A stretch of DNA of 64,000 nt from Robiginitomaculum sp. (GCA_021776525.1 JAJFFT010000001.1:372001-436000), one strand, 5' to 3'; numbered from the stretch's first letter, positions 8,119 through 17,725 are shown. Notes: generated by a model not told the origin, from the letters alone. Numbers and translations are program-made.

Positions 8119-9039
8119 ATGCGGCATTTCCTCGACCTTATTGACGTTCCGGCGGCGGACTTAACGGCACTTCTGGCCGACGCTGCCGCTATGAAGGTGG
8201 CCCGTAAGGGCCTGCCCAAGGGCGCTGTGGATCCGGATCCGGCACTGCCGGGCCGGGCGCTGGCGATGATCTTCGAGAAAAGCTCAACCCGGACGCGGGT
8301 GTCGTTTGATATGGCCATTCGCCAATTGGGCGGGTCATCTTTGGTGCTGAACGCCGCTGACATGCAATTGGGGCGCGGCGAGAGCGTTTCCGATACGGCG
8401 CAGGTGTTATCGCGTTTTGTCGATGCGGTGATGATCCGCGCTAATGCTCATGAGGACGTCACCGAGTTTGCGGAATTTTCCGACGTGCCGGTGATCAATG
8501 GCCTGACAGATCGCTCGCATCCCTGTCAGATCATGGCCGATCTTTTAACGCTGCAAGAACATTTTGGCACGCTCGATGGCTTGAAACTGGCCTGGGTGGG
8601 TGATGGCAATAATGTTGCCGCCAGCTTTATTCATGCCGCCCCCAAGTTGGGTTTTTCGCTGACCCTTGGGTGCCCTGGTGGTTATACTCCGGCTGAGGAT
8701 GATCTGGCCTATGCCAGTAATTCTGGTGCCAGGGTTGAATTGACCGCTGATCCCCGTGCCGCAGTGGACGGGGCCGATGTGGTTATCGCCGATACATTTG
8801 TCTCTATGGGGGATGCCGACGCGGACACGCGACTGGCTGATCTGGCCGCGTATTGCGTGACCGAAGAGTTGATGGCACAGGCCAAGCGCGAAGCGGTCTT
8901 CTTGCACTGTCTGCCGGCTCATCGTGGTGAAGAGGTTTCGGCGGCGGTGATCGACGGGGCGCGGTCGCTGGTTTTTGATGAAGCCGAAAACCGGCTGCAT
9001 GCACAAAAAGCCATCCTCAAATGGTGCCTGTTACCATGA
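8119..9039 (+). CDS. argF: Ornithine carbamoyltransferase
   Basis: 306 residues. It has the carbamoyl-phosphate loop KSSTRTR (residues 54-60), the [14 protein letters not shown] block, GDGNNVAAS and the ornithine-binding [11 protein letters not shown] near the C-terminus. It makes citrulline from ornithine and carbamoyl phosphate, the step after ArgD's branch. The stop codon overlaps the start of hslO (ATGA), implying translational coupling. This argD-argF-hslO order is frequent in alphaproteobacteria. Confidence 0.97.
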   Translation: MRHFLDLIDVPAADLTALLADAAAMKVARKGLPKGAVDPDPALPGRALAMIFEKSSTRTRVSFDMAIRQLGGSSLVLNAADMQLGRGESVSDTAQVLSRFVDAVMIRANAHEDVTEFAEFSDVPVINGLTDRSHPCQIMADLLTLQEHFGTLDGLKLAWVGDGNNVAASFIHAAPKLGFSLTLGCPGGYTPAEDDLAYASNSGARVELTADPRAAVDGADVVIADTFVSMGDADADTRLADLAAYCVTEELMAQAKREAVFLHCLPAHRGEEVSAAVIDGARSLVFDEAENRLHAQKAILKWCLLP

Positions 9040-9935
9040 GTGCCGAGATCAAAGATGATGTCGTCATTCCGTTTGCGCTGGAAAACCGCCCGGTCCGTGG
9101 CCGTGTCGTACGTCTTGGTGCTGTGCTGGATGATATTCTGGGTGCCCATGATTACCCGGATGCCGTGGCGTCATTGCTGGGCGAGGCGGTGTTGATCGCT
9201 GCCCTTGCCGGATCGTCGCTGAAATTTGATGGGCGACTGATCATTCAGGTCAATGGCGATGGGCCGGTGAGCTTTGTACTGGCCGATTATTCGACTACAG
9301 GCGGGGTGCGCGGTTATGCCCGTTTTGATGCAGAGGCCCTGACCAGACTGGATGGCATGATCCCCGACCTTGGCCAGTTGATGGGCAAAGGCCGCTTTAC
9401 CTTGACTATCGATCCAAAGTCCTCTGGCGAGACTTATCAGGGGGTGGTGGCACTGGCCGGGGCGCGGTTAAGCGATAGTGCGCTGTCATATTTCACCAGT
9501 TCCGAACAGATACCGACACGCCTGAATGCCAGCATGGCGCGCCTGACCAATGCCGATGGAAAAAAAACCTGGCGCGGCGGCGGGGCGATCATGCAATTGA
9601 TTGCTGGGCAAAGCGATGCCGATGCGGCCAACGCGGCATGGGACCATGCCGGAGCCTTGTTCGAGACCATCAGTGCGGATGAGTTGACCGACCCGCAATT
9701 GTCCACCGATACGCTGCTGTACCGTTTGTTTCACGAAGACGGGGCGCGGATTTTTGATCCCATTGCTTTGCACAAACGCTGTCCCTGCACACCCGATTAT
9801 CTGCGCTCTATCTTGTCGCAATTCCCCCCCGAAGAGCATGACAGCATGACCGAGGATGACGGGCGCATTCGCATGACCTGCGCTTTTTGTTCGAAGGATT
9901 TTTTCTTCAAGCCTGAGGAAATTTCCTCTAAGTAA
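9036..9935 (+). CDS. hslO: Hsp33 redox-regulated chaperone
   Basis: 299 residues from the ATG at 9036, which overlaps the argF stop by ATGA. The N-terminal HSP33 core contains [22 protein letters not shown] and [11 protein letters not shown]. The C-terminal redox switch has the zinc cysteines in CPCT (after LHKR) and CAFC (after RMT), the usual Cys-x-Cys / Cys-x2-Cys arrangement. Hsp33 holds unfolding proteins during oxidative stress when its cysteines are oxidised and zinc is released. Confidence 0.96.
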   Translation: MSAEIKDDVVIPFALENRPVRGRVVRLGAVLDDILGAHDYPDAVASLLGEAVLIAALAGSSLKFDGRLIIQVNGDGPVSFVLADYSTTGGVRGYARFDAEALTRLDGMIPDLGQLMGKGRFTLTIDPKSSGETYQGVVALAGARLSDSALSYFTSSEQIPTRLNASMARLTNADGKKTWRGGGAIMQLIAGQSDADAANAAWDHAGALFETISADELTDPQLSTDTLLYRLFHEDGARIFDPIALHKRCPCTPDYLRSILSQFPPEEHDSMTEDDGRIRMTCAFCSKDFFFKPEEISSK

Positions 9936-9965
9936 TTATCGAGGATTTTTATCCAGGAGATATCA

Positions 9966-10346
9966 ATGGCCAGAATTACCGGCATAGGCGGTATTTTTTT
10001 CAAGTCTGATCACCCCGAAAAAACGGCGCAGTGGTATCGCGACGCCCTTGGTCTGGCTTTTGAAGATATGGGCGGCGACACACAATATGTGCATTTTACC
10101 CCTCATGATTTTGCCGGGCCGGTTTTTTCCATCTTCGATCGCAACAACGATTACATGGACCCATCCGAAAAAGACGTGATGATTAACCTGATGGTCGATA
10201 ATGTGGTCGAGGTGCTGGAACAGGTGCGCGCTCATGGGGGCCAGATTGTCGGCGATATGAAGTCGGAGATTTATGGCGACTTTGGCTGGTTTATTGATCC
10301 GGAGGGTCGCAAGATCGAGCTGTGGATGCCCAAAAAGCCTGGGTGA
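9966..10346 (+). CDS. VOC (glyoxalase/bleomycin-resistance fold) family protein
   Basis: 126 residues with the vicinal-oxygen-chelate layout: FFKSDHPEKTAQWYRDALGL at the start and DFGWFIDPEGRKIELWMP at the end, the latter containing the usual metal-ligand glutamate. Such small VOC proteins include lactoylglutathione-lyase-like enzymes and resistance proteins; the substrate cannot be assigned. CAGGAG precedes the ATG at 9966. Next to it lies the trkH fragment that marks a rearrangement. Confidence 0.85.
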   Translation: MARITGIGGIFFKSDHPEKTAQWYRDALGLAFEDMGGDTQYVHFTPHDFAGPVFSIFDRNNDYMDPSEKDVMINLMVDNVVEVLEQVRAHGGQIVGDMKSEIYGDFGWFIDPEGRKIELWMPKKPG

Positions 10347-10362
10347 AGCTAGAGGCGTTCGC

Positions 10363-10434
10363 CTAGCTCATCCAGAAGCGCGGCAGGAACAGCACCAACA
10401 CGGTGAACAATTCCAGCCGCCCGACAAGCATGGT
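10363..10434 (-). pseudogene. Orphan copy of the last 24 codons of trkH
   Basis: 72 bases that match the 3' end of the intact trkH (11051-11122) at 63 of 72 positions. Read on the minus strand it encodes TMLVGRLELFTVLVLFLPRF then WMS and stop, the same peptide as the intact gene apart from Met for Ile. Eight of the nine differences are synonymous, so both copies were under selection as real gene ends before one lost its body. No start or upstream coding part remains. It forms one side of a direct repeat bracketing the AT-rich segment 10435-11050. Confidence 0.85.
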
Positions 10435-10488
10435 AGGAGTCTATTAATTTGATAATATCTATCACTTGTAGTGAAGAGTATTATATAA

Positions 10489-10944
10489 TTAGCTAATGCA
10501 AAAAAACACCAATAAAGAAATAATAAACCAAACAAACGCTAAGCCAAAATAAAACATTCCTACATCAAGAAACAATTTATGTAAAAATCCCCTTTTTTGA
10601 TCGTTGAAATTTAATATAATATCTTTTGTGTACTGCAAGGCATCAGTGTTATTTATCATATTATTGTATGAAATTTCTAAATGTTTTATCCATGTAACTA
10701 TAGCTTTGTAATATACACCAGCGCCAATGTTGTAAACAATACCTATGCCTATTAAAAAGTATTTGATAAAAAAATAATCATCATTAATTGTGAATGCAAC
10801 TCCAGCACCTAAAGAAGCGTTCCAAACGAAAGACATTGACGCAAGTTTGTAGAAGCTATCATGCAAATGCATTATGCTGTTACCAAACATTTCATATTGT
10901 AGTGTTAGCCATTTATCGTCATCAGGTATTTCCGTAATTGACAT
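10489..10944 (-). CDS. Unrecognised small membrane protein in an AT-rich insert
   Basis: 151 residues, family not recognised. There are two hydrophobic segments around residues 40-56 and 60-82, a polar stretch of about 45 residues (EISYNNMINNTDAL..., likely cytosolic helix) and a third hydrophobic segment at about 127-150 ending the protein. The layout loosely recalls small 2-3 TM effector proteins but no motif proves it. Base composition and codon use (AAA, AAT, ATA, TTA) are far more AT-rich than both neighbours, indicating recent transfer. It stands alone between two copies of the trkH 3' end. Confidence 0.75.
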   Translation of the reverse strand: MSITEIPDDDKWLTLQYEMFGNSIMHLHDSFYKLASMSFVWNASLGAGVAFTINDDYFFIKYFLIGIGIVYNIGAGVYYKAIVTWIKHLEISYNNMINNTDALQYTKDIILNFNDQKRGFLHKLFLDVGMFYFGLAFVWFIISLLVFFCIS

Positions 10945-11050
10945 AAAATTATTCCAATTTTTTGGCTAGTGTATTTATTATGTATGATCGCGAATATAGC
11001 AAATATTTTAACTTGAGTAAATTAACCGCTATAACAGATGGCGCTAATAA

Positions 11051-11122
11051 CTAGCTGATCCAAAAACGCGGCAGGAACAGCACCAACACCGTAAACAGCT
11101 CCAACCGCCCGACCAGCATGGT
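11051..11122 (-). repeat. Direct-repeat partner: 3' end of intact trkH
   Basis: The last 24 codons of trkH, 87% identical to the orphan copy at 10363-10434. Together they bracket about 616 bases of AT-rich DNA with one gene. Confidence 0.85.
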
Positions 11123-12499
11123 CAATGCCATCACCCATTTGGCAAAATCCGAGAGCGGTTCGAAATTGCCGGCCGGTCCGACAATATCGCCCAGCGCCGG
11201 GCCAACATTGCTGATCGCTGTGGCGGCGCTGGAAATGGCGGTGGTGGGGTCAAGGCCGGTAAATGACAGGGCGATGGCGGCCACCGTAAAGCAGGCAAAA
11301 TAGACAAAGAAAAAGTTATAGACAGAAAACAATGCCGATTGCGGCAAGGGTGCACCATTATAACGCAAAGGGCGGACCAGCGACGGGCGGATCATCCGGC
11401 GGACATGGGCGCGCAAGCCCTCGATGGCCACCTGAAAGCGAAAAATCTTGATGCCGCAGGATGTAGAGCCGGCACAGCCGCCAATAAACATAAACACAAA
11501 GAATGCTGGCGGTGCCAGCGTGCCCCATTCATGAAAGTCCCCAAACCCGTAACCGGTGCCTGTGACAATCGAAATAACATTAAACATCGTCAGGCGCACG
11601 GGATGGGCCAGGCCCTCGTGATTGACCCAGAACAGGTACATCGTCATGATCGTGATCAGGACCACCAACAGGCCAATAAAGCCGCGCACCTGGGCATTGC
11701 GATATAAGGCCGACAGATCGCCACGTACCGCCAGAATATAAGCGGCAAAAGGCAATGAGGCCATGACCATGAAAAAACTGGCGGCAATGTCTGCACCGCC
11801 CGCAGAATATGCGGCAAACGAGGCATCGGAATTGGCAAAACCGCCGGTGGCCATTGTGGTCATGGACAGGCAGATCGCATCAAAGGCATCCACGCCCAGC
11901 ATCCAATAGACCCCGGCACACAATATGGTCAGGCCCAGATAGGCCGCGCCAATGCCGATGGCGATGGTCTGGGCGCGCGGCAAAACCTTGCCCATGGGTT
12001 CAAACCATTCGGCCCGAAACAATTGCATGCCGCCAACTTTCAGCATTGGCAACACCGCCATGGCCACAATAATAATCCCGACTCCGCCAATCCATTGCAA
12101 AAGCGAACGCCACAGCAATATGCCCTTTGGCATCTCGTCCAGACCGCTCATCACCGTTGAGCCGGTGGTGGTCAGGCCGGAAATGGACTCGAAATAAGAA
12201 TCTGTGAAGGTCATCGGGTTTTGCATCAGCATAAAGGGCAGCGTTGCAAAGGCCGCCATGATCACCCATGAAAAAGTGGTCAGGATGAAGGCAGCCCGCA
12301 AATTCATCGACAATTGCCCACCGCGCGATACCAGCATGAGGATCGACCCGGCCGACAAGGTCAGCGCCGAGGCGGTGGCAAAGCTGCGCCATTCATCAGA
12401 CCCGGTGGCAAAATCTGTGAGCATTGGGGCCAACATGAACACCCCAAGCAAAATCAGCAAAGCCCCAATGATCAGGGCTACGGTGCGGGCGCTATTCAT
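11051..12499 (-). CDS. trkH: TrkH-family potassium uptake protein
   Basis: 482 residues, normal length, with the four-repeat pore organisation of Trk/Ktr/HKT transporters. The selectivity-filter-like loops are visible: TTTGSTVMSG, TMATGGFANSD, TGTGYGFGD and SNVGPALGDI. It should be the membrane channel subunit of a Trk K+ uptake system; the regulatory TrkA subunit is not in the window. The C-terminus is intact, but a second, diverged copy of its last 24 codons lies 617 bases downstream. apaG is 12 bases upstream on the same strand. Confidence 0.95.
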   Translation of the reverse strand: MNSARTVALIIGALLILLGVFMLAPMLTDFATGSDEWRSFATASALTLSAGSILMLVSRGGQLSMNLRAAFILTTFSWVIMAAFATLPFMLMQNPMTFTDSYFESISGLTTTGSTVMSGLDEMPKGILLWRSLLQWIGGVGIIIVAMAVLPMLKVGGMQLFRAEWFEPMGKVLPRAQTIAIGIGAAYLGLTILCAGVYWMLGVDAFDAICLSMTTMATGGFANSDASFAAYSAGGADIAASFFMVMASLPFAAYILAVRGDLSALYRNAQVRGFIGLLVVLITIMTMYLFWVNHEGLAHPVRLTMFNVISIVTGTGYGFGDFHEWGTLAPPAFFVFMFIGGCAGSTSCGIKIFRFQVAIEGLRAHVRRMIRPSLVRPLRYNGAPLPQSALFSVYNFFFVYFACFTVAAIALSFTGLDPTTAISSAATAISNVGPALGDIVGPAGNFEPLSDFAKWVMALTMLVGRLELFTVLVLFLPRFWIS

Positions 12500-12511
12500 C
12501 GGGTGGCGGGC

Positions 12512-12907
12512 TCAATGGGTGCTGGCGGTATCATGGGGACTGTCCAGGGAAAAAAGCGGAATGAGGGCGCGAAACTGTTCTCCGGTTTCGCTTTTCATAT
12601 CGTAATAACCTTCCATCAGACCCGAAGGCGTGCGCAAAGGCGCGCCGGAACTATAGCGATAGCTCTCTCCTTGCGCCAGTACCGGCTGTTCGCCCACCAC
12701 GCCCGGTCCAAACACCTCTTCGGACTGGCCATTGGCATCGGTGATGCGCCAATACCGGTTGAGCAATTGTACACTGAGCGCGCTGTGGTTTTCTATATCC
12801 ACCTGATAGGCCCAGACAAAACGGCCCACATCGGCGTCCGAGCGATCATCTAAAAAGAACGGCTCGACACGTATCAAAATGCCATTGGTGGTCTTTTCCC
12901 AAGTCAT
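12512..12907 (-). CDS. apaG: ApaG domain protein (CorD)
   Basis: 131 residues from the ATG at 12907; a GTG two codons earlier is also possible, since AAGGTG lies four bases before it and ten before the ATG. It shows the ApaG fold sequence: FVWAYQVDIENHSALSVQLLNRYWRITDANG, then VFGPGVVGEQPVLAQGESYRYSSGAPLRTPSGLMEGYY in parts. ApaG is a small beta-sandwich protein, historically linked to Co2+/Mg2+ resistance; its biochemical role is unsettled. It is the likely first gene of a two-gene unit with trkH and is divergent from dcd. Confidence 0.93.
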   Translation of the reverse strand: MTWEKTTNGILIRVEPFFLDDRSDADVGRFVWAYQVDIENHSALSVQLLNRYWRITDANGQSEEVFGPGVVGEQPVLAQGESYRYSSGAPLRTPSGLMEGYYDMKSETGEQFRALIPLFSLDSPHDTASTH

Positions 12908-13001
12908 TTGCACACTTCACCTTAATTCGTGCCGATCATCAAGTTCTTGCGCCGCAGTGGCGAATCGCGTCTGCTTTGGCGATCATAAAGGCAGAGTGAC
13001 T

Positions 13002-14027
13002 ATGAACAGCGCAAAAATCCTGGCCGACCAGCAAATCCGCACCTGTGTGCAGACCGGTGCCATCCACTTTGATACGCCGCTGGATAACGACCAGATTCAA
13101 CCGGCCAGTATGGATTTGCGCCTTGGGCGCACGGCATACCGCCTGCGGGCCAGCTTTTTGCCGGGGCGAGGCGTGCCCGTAAAGTCGCGCCTGACAGCGC
13201 CTTTGGTGATGCATGAAATTGACCTCACCCCCGGTGCGGTTTTGGAAACCGGCTGTATTTATCTGGTACCGTTGATCGAGGGATTGTCGTTGCCAAATGA
13301 TATTTGCGCGCGCACCAATCCCAAAAGTTCGACCGGGCGCATTGATGTGTTTACGCGGGTGATTATGGACGGGGCGACGGCGTTTGATACCATTGCGCCG
13401 GGATATAAGGGTGGCCTCTGGTTGGAGATCAGCCCGCGCACATTTTCCATTCTGGTGCGCCCCGGTGATCGATTGGCGCAAATTCGTCTACGTGGCACAG
13501 GCGGGGATACGGGCGGCCCGGTCAAATCGCTGGACGTCTCTTTGGCGCTTACTCCAGATGCGCTGGTGGGTTATCGCGCCAAACGTCATGCCGGGGTGTT
13601 GGATTTGCGCGCCATAGGTGGCCATGATCCGCGCGATTATTGGGAGGCGCTTTGCCCCCGTAATGGCCAACTGATCCTTGATCCGGGTGAATTTTATATT
13701 CTGGCCTCCAAAGAAGCCATTTGCATCCCCCCTGATATGGCCGCCGAAATGGCCCCCATCGCTCCTGAAATTGGCGAATTTCGTGTCCATTATGCCGGTT
13801 TTTTTGATCCGGGCTTTGGCTATGACGGCGCCGGCGGTGCCGGGGCCAAGGCGGTTTTGGAGGTGCGTGGCCGCGATGTGCCGTTTATCCTGGAAGATGG
13901 CCAAACGGTCGCGAAACTGGTGTTCGAGCCGATGTCCGAAACCCCATCGGCGCTTTATGGTGCCACCGGCTCCAACTATCAGGGCCAGGGCCTGAAATTG
14001 TCCAAACTGTTTGCGGCTTGGGAGTAG
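13002..14027 (+). CDS. dcd: 2'-deoxycytidine 5'-triphosphate deaminase, long alphaproteobacterial form
   Basis: 341 residues from the ATG at 13002. It is twice the length of enteric Dcd and matches the long DCD family, with two dUTPase-like halves: the first with PASMDLRLG and NPKSSTGRIDVFTRVI, the second with GQLILDPGEFYILASKEAICIPPDMAAEM and HYAGFFDPGFGY. The enzyme deaminates dCTP to dUTP, which feeds dTMP synthesis through the dUTPase encoded at 39967-40434. The start was chosen over upstream in-frame codons because it begins the conserved region and avoids overlap with apaG. Confidence 0.9.
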   Translation: MNSAKILADQQIRTCVQTGAIHFDTPLDNDQIQPASMDLRLGRTAYRLRASFLPGRGVPVKSRLTAPLVMHEIDLTPGAVLETGCIYLVPLIEGLSLPNDICARTNPKSSTGRIDVFTRVIMDGATAFDTIAPGYKGGLWLEISPRTFSILVRPGDRLAQIRLRGTGGDTGGPVKSLDVSLALTPDALVGYRAKRHAGVLDLRAIGGHDPRDYWEALCPRNGQLILDPGEFYILASKEAICIPPDMAAEMAPIAPEIGEFRVHYAGFFDPGFGYDGAGGAGAKAVLEVRGRDVPFILEDGQTVAKLVFEPMSETPSALYGATGSNYQGQGLKLSKLFAAWE

Positions 14028-14094
14028 GGCGGATGGGGGAAAGTTCCTTGGGCTATTAGGGTAAACATTCTCGCGCTATTGCGTCCCCGGCCAA

Positions 14095-14133
14095 CATCCT
14101 TCGAGGGCGCTGACGCGCCACCTCTGGATGAGG
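14095..14133. repeat. Short dispersed-type palindromic repeat (CATCCTTCGAG ... GGATGAGG)
   Basis: An imperfect inverted repeat opening with CATCCTTCGAGGGCGC and closing with CCACCTCTGGATGAGG. Similar 'CATCCTTCGAG...GGATGAGG' elements are common between genes in alphaproteobacteria. Only one copy was noticed in this window. Confidence 0.5.
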
Positions 14134-14378
14134 GTATAGTTTTAAGCTCCGCCTCATGGTTCAGTGTGTCGCGTAGCGAAACCCCGAAGCATGGATGCCT
14201 CCCAATGGGGTTCCTCGCGAAGGCGTCAGTCTTATACGGGGCTTATGCCCGAGGACCCTAGGGTTGGTGTTCTGCGTTTCTGTCCTCCTCTCCCCAAGGA
14301 GAGGGAAAAACCGGATTGTCGCTAACAATAATACGCTAACCAGACAGGTGTGGGATAAGGTTGTGCAAACACGCACCG

Positions 14379-14472
14379 TCGTCGTCCTTGGGCTTGACCG
14401 GAGGATCCACAGAAAAGCCATACAAACATTGCCATGCATAATAGGCCCTCCGGTCAAGCCCAAGGACGACGA
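14379..14472. repeat. REP-like palindrome, copy 1
   Basis: 26-bp perfect arms at 14379-14404 and 14447-14472 (opening TCGTCGTCCTTGGGCTTGAC) around a 42-base loop. Three related elements occur at 18832, 41735 and 55620, all in intergenic DNA. Confidence 0.85.
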
Positions 14473-14521
14473 GGTTTGTTATCCCGGGGATAGGCGCGTT
14501 TTGGATAAACTATCCGGCCTT

Positions 14522-14617
14522 TTACCCCTTAATGGCCCTTGGGCGTGCCCTGGATTACCCCTTACCGGCCTCTTATTGTCCTTTAAATGTCCCTTAAACG
14601 AGGCTTATTACCCCTTT
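14522..14617. repeat. TTACCCCTT box cluster
   Basis: TTACCCCTTA at 14522-14531 and 14555-14564 and TTACCCCTTT at 14608-14617, with GTCCCTTAAAC between the last two. Similar boxes occur at about 36510-36575 between lysE and gluQ. Confidence 0.4.
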
Positions 14618-14689
14618 TTGACCCTTATGATTTGGGCCAAAGCGCGAGGATAGTATTAAGTTATGCATGCCCTTTAGGGTGCTGTTATC

Positions 14690-15562
14690 TTAGGGCCATT
14701 TCACCACGGGCGGCATAGAGGATAAAATGGTGGCGACATTGCCGCCGGTTTTTAGGCCAAAAGTGGTGCCGCGATCATAGAGCAGGTTAAATTCCACATA
14801 GCGGCCCCGGCGAATGAGCTGTTCTTCGCGCTCCGCCGCGCTCCATGGCTCGGCCATGCGCCCGGCGGCAATGGTGGGGTAAACCTCTAAAAAGGCCTCG
14901 CCAACGGCTTTGGTAAAAGCAAAATCGTCGTCCCAGTCATTGGTGAGGCGATCGTAAAATATGCCGCCTGTGCCGCGTGGCTCGTCCCGGTGCGGCAGGA
15001 AGAAATAGCGATCGCACCAGGCGCGATAGGCCTGGTAATCGCCAGATGCGTGGGCATCACAGGCGGCCTTCATGGCCCCATGAAAGGCCAATGTGTCTGG
15101 GGCATCGGCACGCCGATCCACGTCCAGCACCGGGGTGAGATCTGCGCCGCCACCAAACCAGTTTTTGGTGGTGACAATAAAACGGGTGTTCATGTGCACC
15201 GCCGGCACGCGCGGGTTTTTGGGGTGGATGATCAGCGAGATGCCGGCCGCCCAAAAGTTCGGGTTGTCCTCTGTGCCGGGGATCTGGCCGCGAAATTCGT
15301 CTGAAAATTCGCCCCAGACTTGCGAGACATGGACGCCGGCCTTTTCGAACACGCGGCCTTTCAAAAGCGCCGCCGTGCCGCCACCAAGATCAGCGGAACC
15401 GTCGCCGCGCTGCCATTTGGTTTTCTCAAACCGGCCGGCCTCGCCATCGTAAAGCGCCGGATCGGCGGCGTCTTCGAGCTGTTCCAGCGCGGTGCAAATC
15501 CGCGTTTGAAGTGCGCCAAACCAGTCGCTGGCCAGTTGCTTGTGTGATTCTGTGTCGGACAT
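14690..15562 (-). CDS. hemF: Oxygen-dependent coproporphyrinogen III oxidase
   Basis: 290 residues from the ATG at 15562 with AGGAG upstream, the usual HemF length. Family blocks are clear: [45 protein letters not shown], and [19 protein letters not shown], ending with [20 protein letters not shown]. It converts coproporphyrinogen III to protoporphyrinogen IX in heme synthesis using O2. It is divergent from petABC, which encodes heme proteins; the 318-base shared upstream region contains an inverted repeat. Confidence 0.97.
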   Translation of the reverse strand: MSDTESHKQLASDWFGALQTRICTALEQLEDAADPALYDGEAGRFEKTKWQRGDGSADLGGGTAALLKGRVFEKAGVHVSQVWGEFSDEFRGQIPGTEDNPNFWAAGISLIIHPKNPRVPAVHMNTRFIVTTKNWFGGGADLTPVLDVDRRADAPDTLAFHGAMKAACDAHASGDYQAYRAWCDRYFFLPHRDEPRGTGGIFYDRLTNDWDDDFAFTKAVGEAFLEVYPTIAAGRMAEPWSAAEREEQLIRRGRYVEFNLLYDRGTTFGLKTGGNVATILSSMPPVVKWP

Positions 15563-15880
15563 GTGGTGCTCCTGCGGCGCGTTGTTAGCGTAACGATCGG
15601 GCCCATGCGAGCGTGAATCGTGCTTTTTTGCCGACCGGGCTGCGTAAAAGGCAAGAATAATCGTCTCTTTTGCGTCTCTAAGGTTGAATAAATGCGCGGC
15701 ACAATTTATTCCGCTATCAGAGAAACGCTTTGTGGGGGGCGTCCGCACCTATGACCGTCAGGTTGTTACGGAACCGGAACGTCTTTTCCCGCAGAGCAGT
15801 TCACACGCCCCGGCCGGTGCGCCAGAGAGCCGGTGGTGTGGTTTATTGTTCTGGCGCATCGAAATACAAGAGGTTTAGTC
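15563..15880. other. Divergent promoter region hemF / petA
   Basis: 318 bases with no gene. It should hold both promoters. The only clear structure is the inverted repeat at 15686-15711; no FNR-type TTGAT-N4-ATCAA box was seen. Confidence 0.6.
15686..15711. promoter_or_regulatory. Inverted repeat in the hemF-petA intergenic region
   Basis: GAATAAAT (15686-15693) and ATTTATTC (15704-15711), perfect 8-bp arms with a 10-base spacer. Candidate operator for hemF, petABC or both; no regulator identified. Confidence 0.4.
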
Positions 15881-16432
15881 GTGGCTGAAACTGTCTCAAC
15901 ATCTGCCCAAGACCCAAGCCGCAGAGATTTCATCTATATCGCCACTGGTGCCGCGGGCGCCGTTGGGGCCGGACTGTTTGTCTGGCCATTGATTGATCAG
16001 ATGAACCCTGCAGCCGATACACAAGCACTTTCAACAACCGAGTTGGATATGTCAGGTATCGAAGAAGGGCAGCAAATTATTGCCAAATGGCAAGGCAAGC
16101 CGGTCTTTATCCGTCACCGGACACAAAAAGAGATCGACGAAGCACGCGCCGTTGATGTCGCTACGTTGAAAGACCCGCAGACAGATGAACAGCGGCTGGT
16201 GCCCAATAAAGACGGCAAATACGAGCCACAATACCTGATCATGCTGGCCAATTGCACACACCTTGGTTGTGTGCCCATTGGCGATGGCGCAGGGGATTAT
16301 GACGGCTGGTTCTGTCCATGCCACGGGTCACACTATGATTCGGCAGGGCGCATTCGCAAAGGACCGGCACCAAAAAATCTTTACCTGCCGCCTTACCAAT
16401 ATCTCACCGACACACTCATCAAAATCGGATAG
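15881..16432 (+). CDS. petA: Ubiquinol-cytochrome c reductase Rieske iron-sulfur subunit
   Basis: 183 residues from a GTG at 15881, selected because AGAGG is just upstream and the protein then has standard length. The N-terminus has a twin-arginine-like [14 protein letters not shown] signal anchor. Cluster ligands are in CTHLGC (Cys125, His127, Cys130 region) and CPCHGSHYD (Cys145, His148), the canonical Rieske pair. It is the electron-accepting [2Fe-2S] subunit of the bc1 complex. petB starts eight bases after its stop. Confidence 0.97.
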   Translation: MAETVSTSAQDPSRRDFIYIATGAAGAVGAGLFVWPLIDQMNPAADTQALSTTELDMSGIEEGQQIIAKWQGKPVFIRHRTQKEIDEARAVDVATLKDPQTDEQRLVPNKDGKYEPQYLIMLANCTHLGCVPIGDGAGDYDGWFCPCHGSHYDSAGRIRKGPAPKNLYLPPYQYLTDTLIKIG

Positions 16433-16440
16433 GGGACATT

Positions 16441-17724
16441 ATGAGCGGTTATCCAGGATACGATCCCAAGTCCGGCTTTGAAAAATGGCTGGATGCACGT
16501 CTGCCCATCGTCAGATTGGGCTATGACACTTTCATCTTCCCAACCCCCAGAAACCTGAATTACTGGTGGACATTTGGGGCCATTCTGGCCGTCATATTGA
16601 TGAGCCAGATCATCACCGGCATCATTTTGGCCATGCACTATGTACCGCATGTCAGCATGGCCTATGACAGCGTACAGCACATCAATCGCGATATTCGCTT
16701 TGGCTGGATGTTGCAACCCATGCACGCTACCGGGGCATCAATGATGTTTCTGGCGGTGTATATCCACATGTTCCGGGGCATTTATTATGGCTCGTACAAA
16801 TCACCGCGCGAGGTGTTGTGGATTGTTGGTGTGGTGATTTACCTTTTGATGATGGCCACAGGCTTTATGGGTTATGTGTTGCCTTGGGGCCAGATGTCTT
16901 TTTGGGGCGCCACGGTGATCACCAATTTGTTCAGTGCCATTCCATTGGTCGGCGAAAGTGTCACCAGCTGGTTGTGGGGCGGGTTTTCGGTTGATAACCC
17001 AACATTGCAACGCTTTTTCAGCCTGCACTTTGTATTGCCATTTGCCATTCTGGGCCTGGTGATCCTGCACGTTTGGGCGCTGCACGTTCCGGGCAATAAC
17101 AATCCGACCGGTGTCAGTGTGAAAAACGTCGACAAGGACACATTGCCGTTTCACCCGTATTACACGGTGAAAGATGGCTTCGCGATTGTCGTCTTCTTGA
17201 TGGTTTTTGCCACCTTTGTGTTTTTTATGCCAGACGCGCTTGGTCACCCGGACAATTACATCCGGGCCAACCCGGTGGTCACCCCGGTACATATTGTGCC
17301 CGAATGGTACTATTTGCCATTCTACGCCATGCTGCGGGCTGTACCCGACAAGCTGGGGGGTGTGATTGTTATGTTTGGTGCGATTGCTGTGCTGTTTGTA
17401 CTGCCTTGGCTGGACACCTCAAAAGTGCGCTCCATGCGGTATCGCCCGCTGGCCAAGCTGTTCTTCCTGATCTTCGTTCTGGTTTGCATTGGCCTGGGTT
17501 GGGCCGGTGCCAAATCACCAACTGATCTGGTGTTTGCGACCGCAGTGGACGAACACGGCGTTGCCACGGGTTTCAGCTTTTTGTGGTTAGCCCGTATTTT
17601 GACGCTTTACTATTATGCCTTCTTCTTGGTGATCCTGCCGGTTCTGGGTCTGGTTGAAAAACCCAAGGCCCGCCCGGAAAGCATCGAGAAGTCAGTGCTC
17701 AAATCCAATGCAGGGGAGGCCTGA
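16441..17724 (+). CDS. petB: Cytochrome b subunit of the bc1 complex
   Basis: 427 residues with eight or so membrane helices. Conserved sites: [20 protein letters not shown] with heme-ligand histidines, [19 protein letters not shown], and the quinol-site [14 protein letters not shown] motif. The N-terminal part matches [19 protein letters not shown]. It carries hemes bL and bH and the quinone sites. Lies between petA and petC in one operon; petC begins two bases after the stop. Confidence 0.98.
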   Translation: MSGYPGYDPKSGFEKWLDARLPIVRLGYDTFIFPTPRNLNYWWTFGAILAVILMSQIITGIILAMHYVPHVSMAYDSVQHINRDIRFGWMLQPMHATGASMMFLAVYIHMFRGIYYGSYKSPREVLWIVGVVIYLLMMATGFMGYVLPWGQMSFWGATVITNLFSAIPLVGESVTSWLWGGFSVDNPTLQRFFSLHFVLPFAILGLVILHVWALHVPGNNNPTGVSVKNVDKDTLPFHPYYTVKDGFAIVVFLMVFATFVFFMPDALGHPDNYIRANPVVTPVHIVPEWYYLPFYAMLRAVPDKLGGVIVMFGAIAVLFVLPWLDTSKVRSMRYRPLAKLFFLIFVLVCIGLGWAGAKSPTDLVFATAVDEHGVATGFSFLWLARILTLYYYAFFLVILPVLGLVEKPKARPESIEKSVLKSNAGEA

Positions 17725-17725
17725 G

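Larger units (their letters stand above)
14028..14689. other. Repeat-rich noncoding region between dcd and hemF
   Basis: 662 bases without a convincing gene. It holds three kinds of structure described separately: a CATCC/GGATG repeat (14095-14133), a long REP-like palindrome (14379-14472) and several TTACCCCTT boxes (14522-14617). Open frames here show no protein-like pattern or ribosome sites. Confidence 0.7.

Noticed and set aside
12000-12020. GGTTCAAACC, resembling a tRNA T-loop
   Set aside because: It lies inside the trkH coding sequence and has no matching acceptor or anticodon arms.
14195-14653. Open frame in the dcd-hemF gap
   Set aside because: It passes through the REP palindrome and TTACCCC boxes; no ribosome site or recognisable protein.
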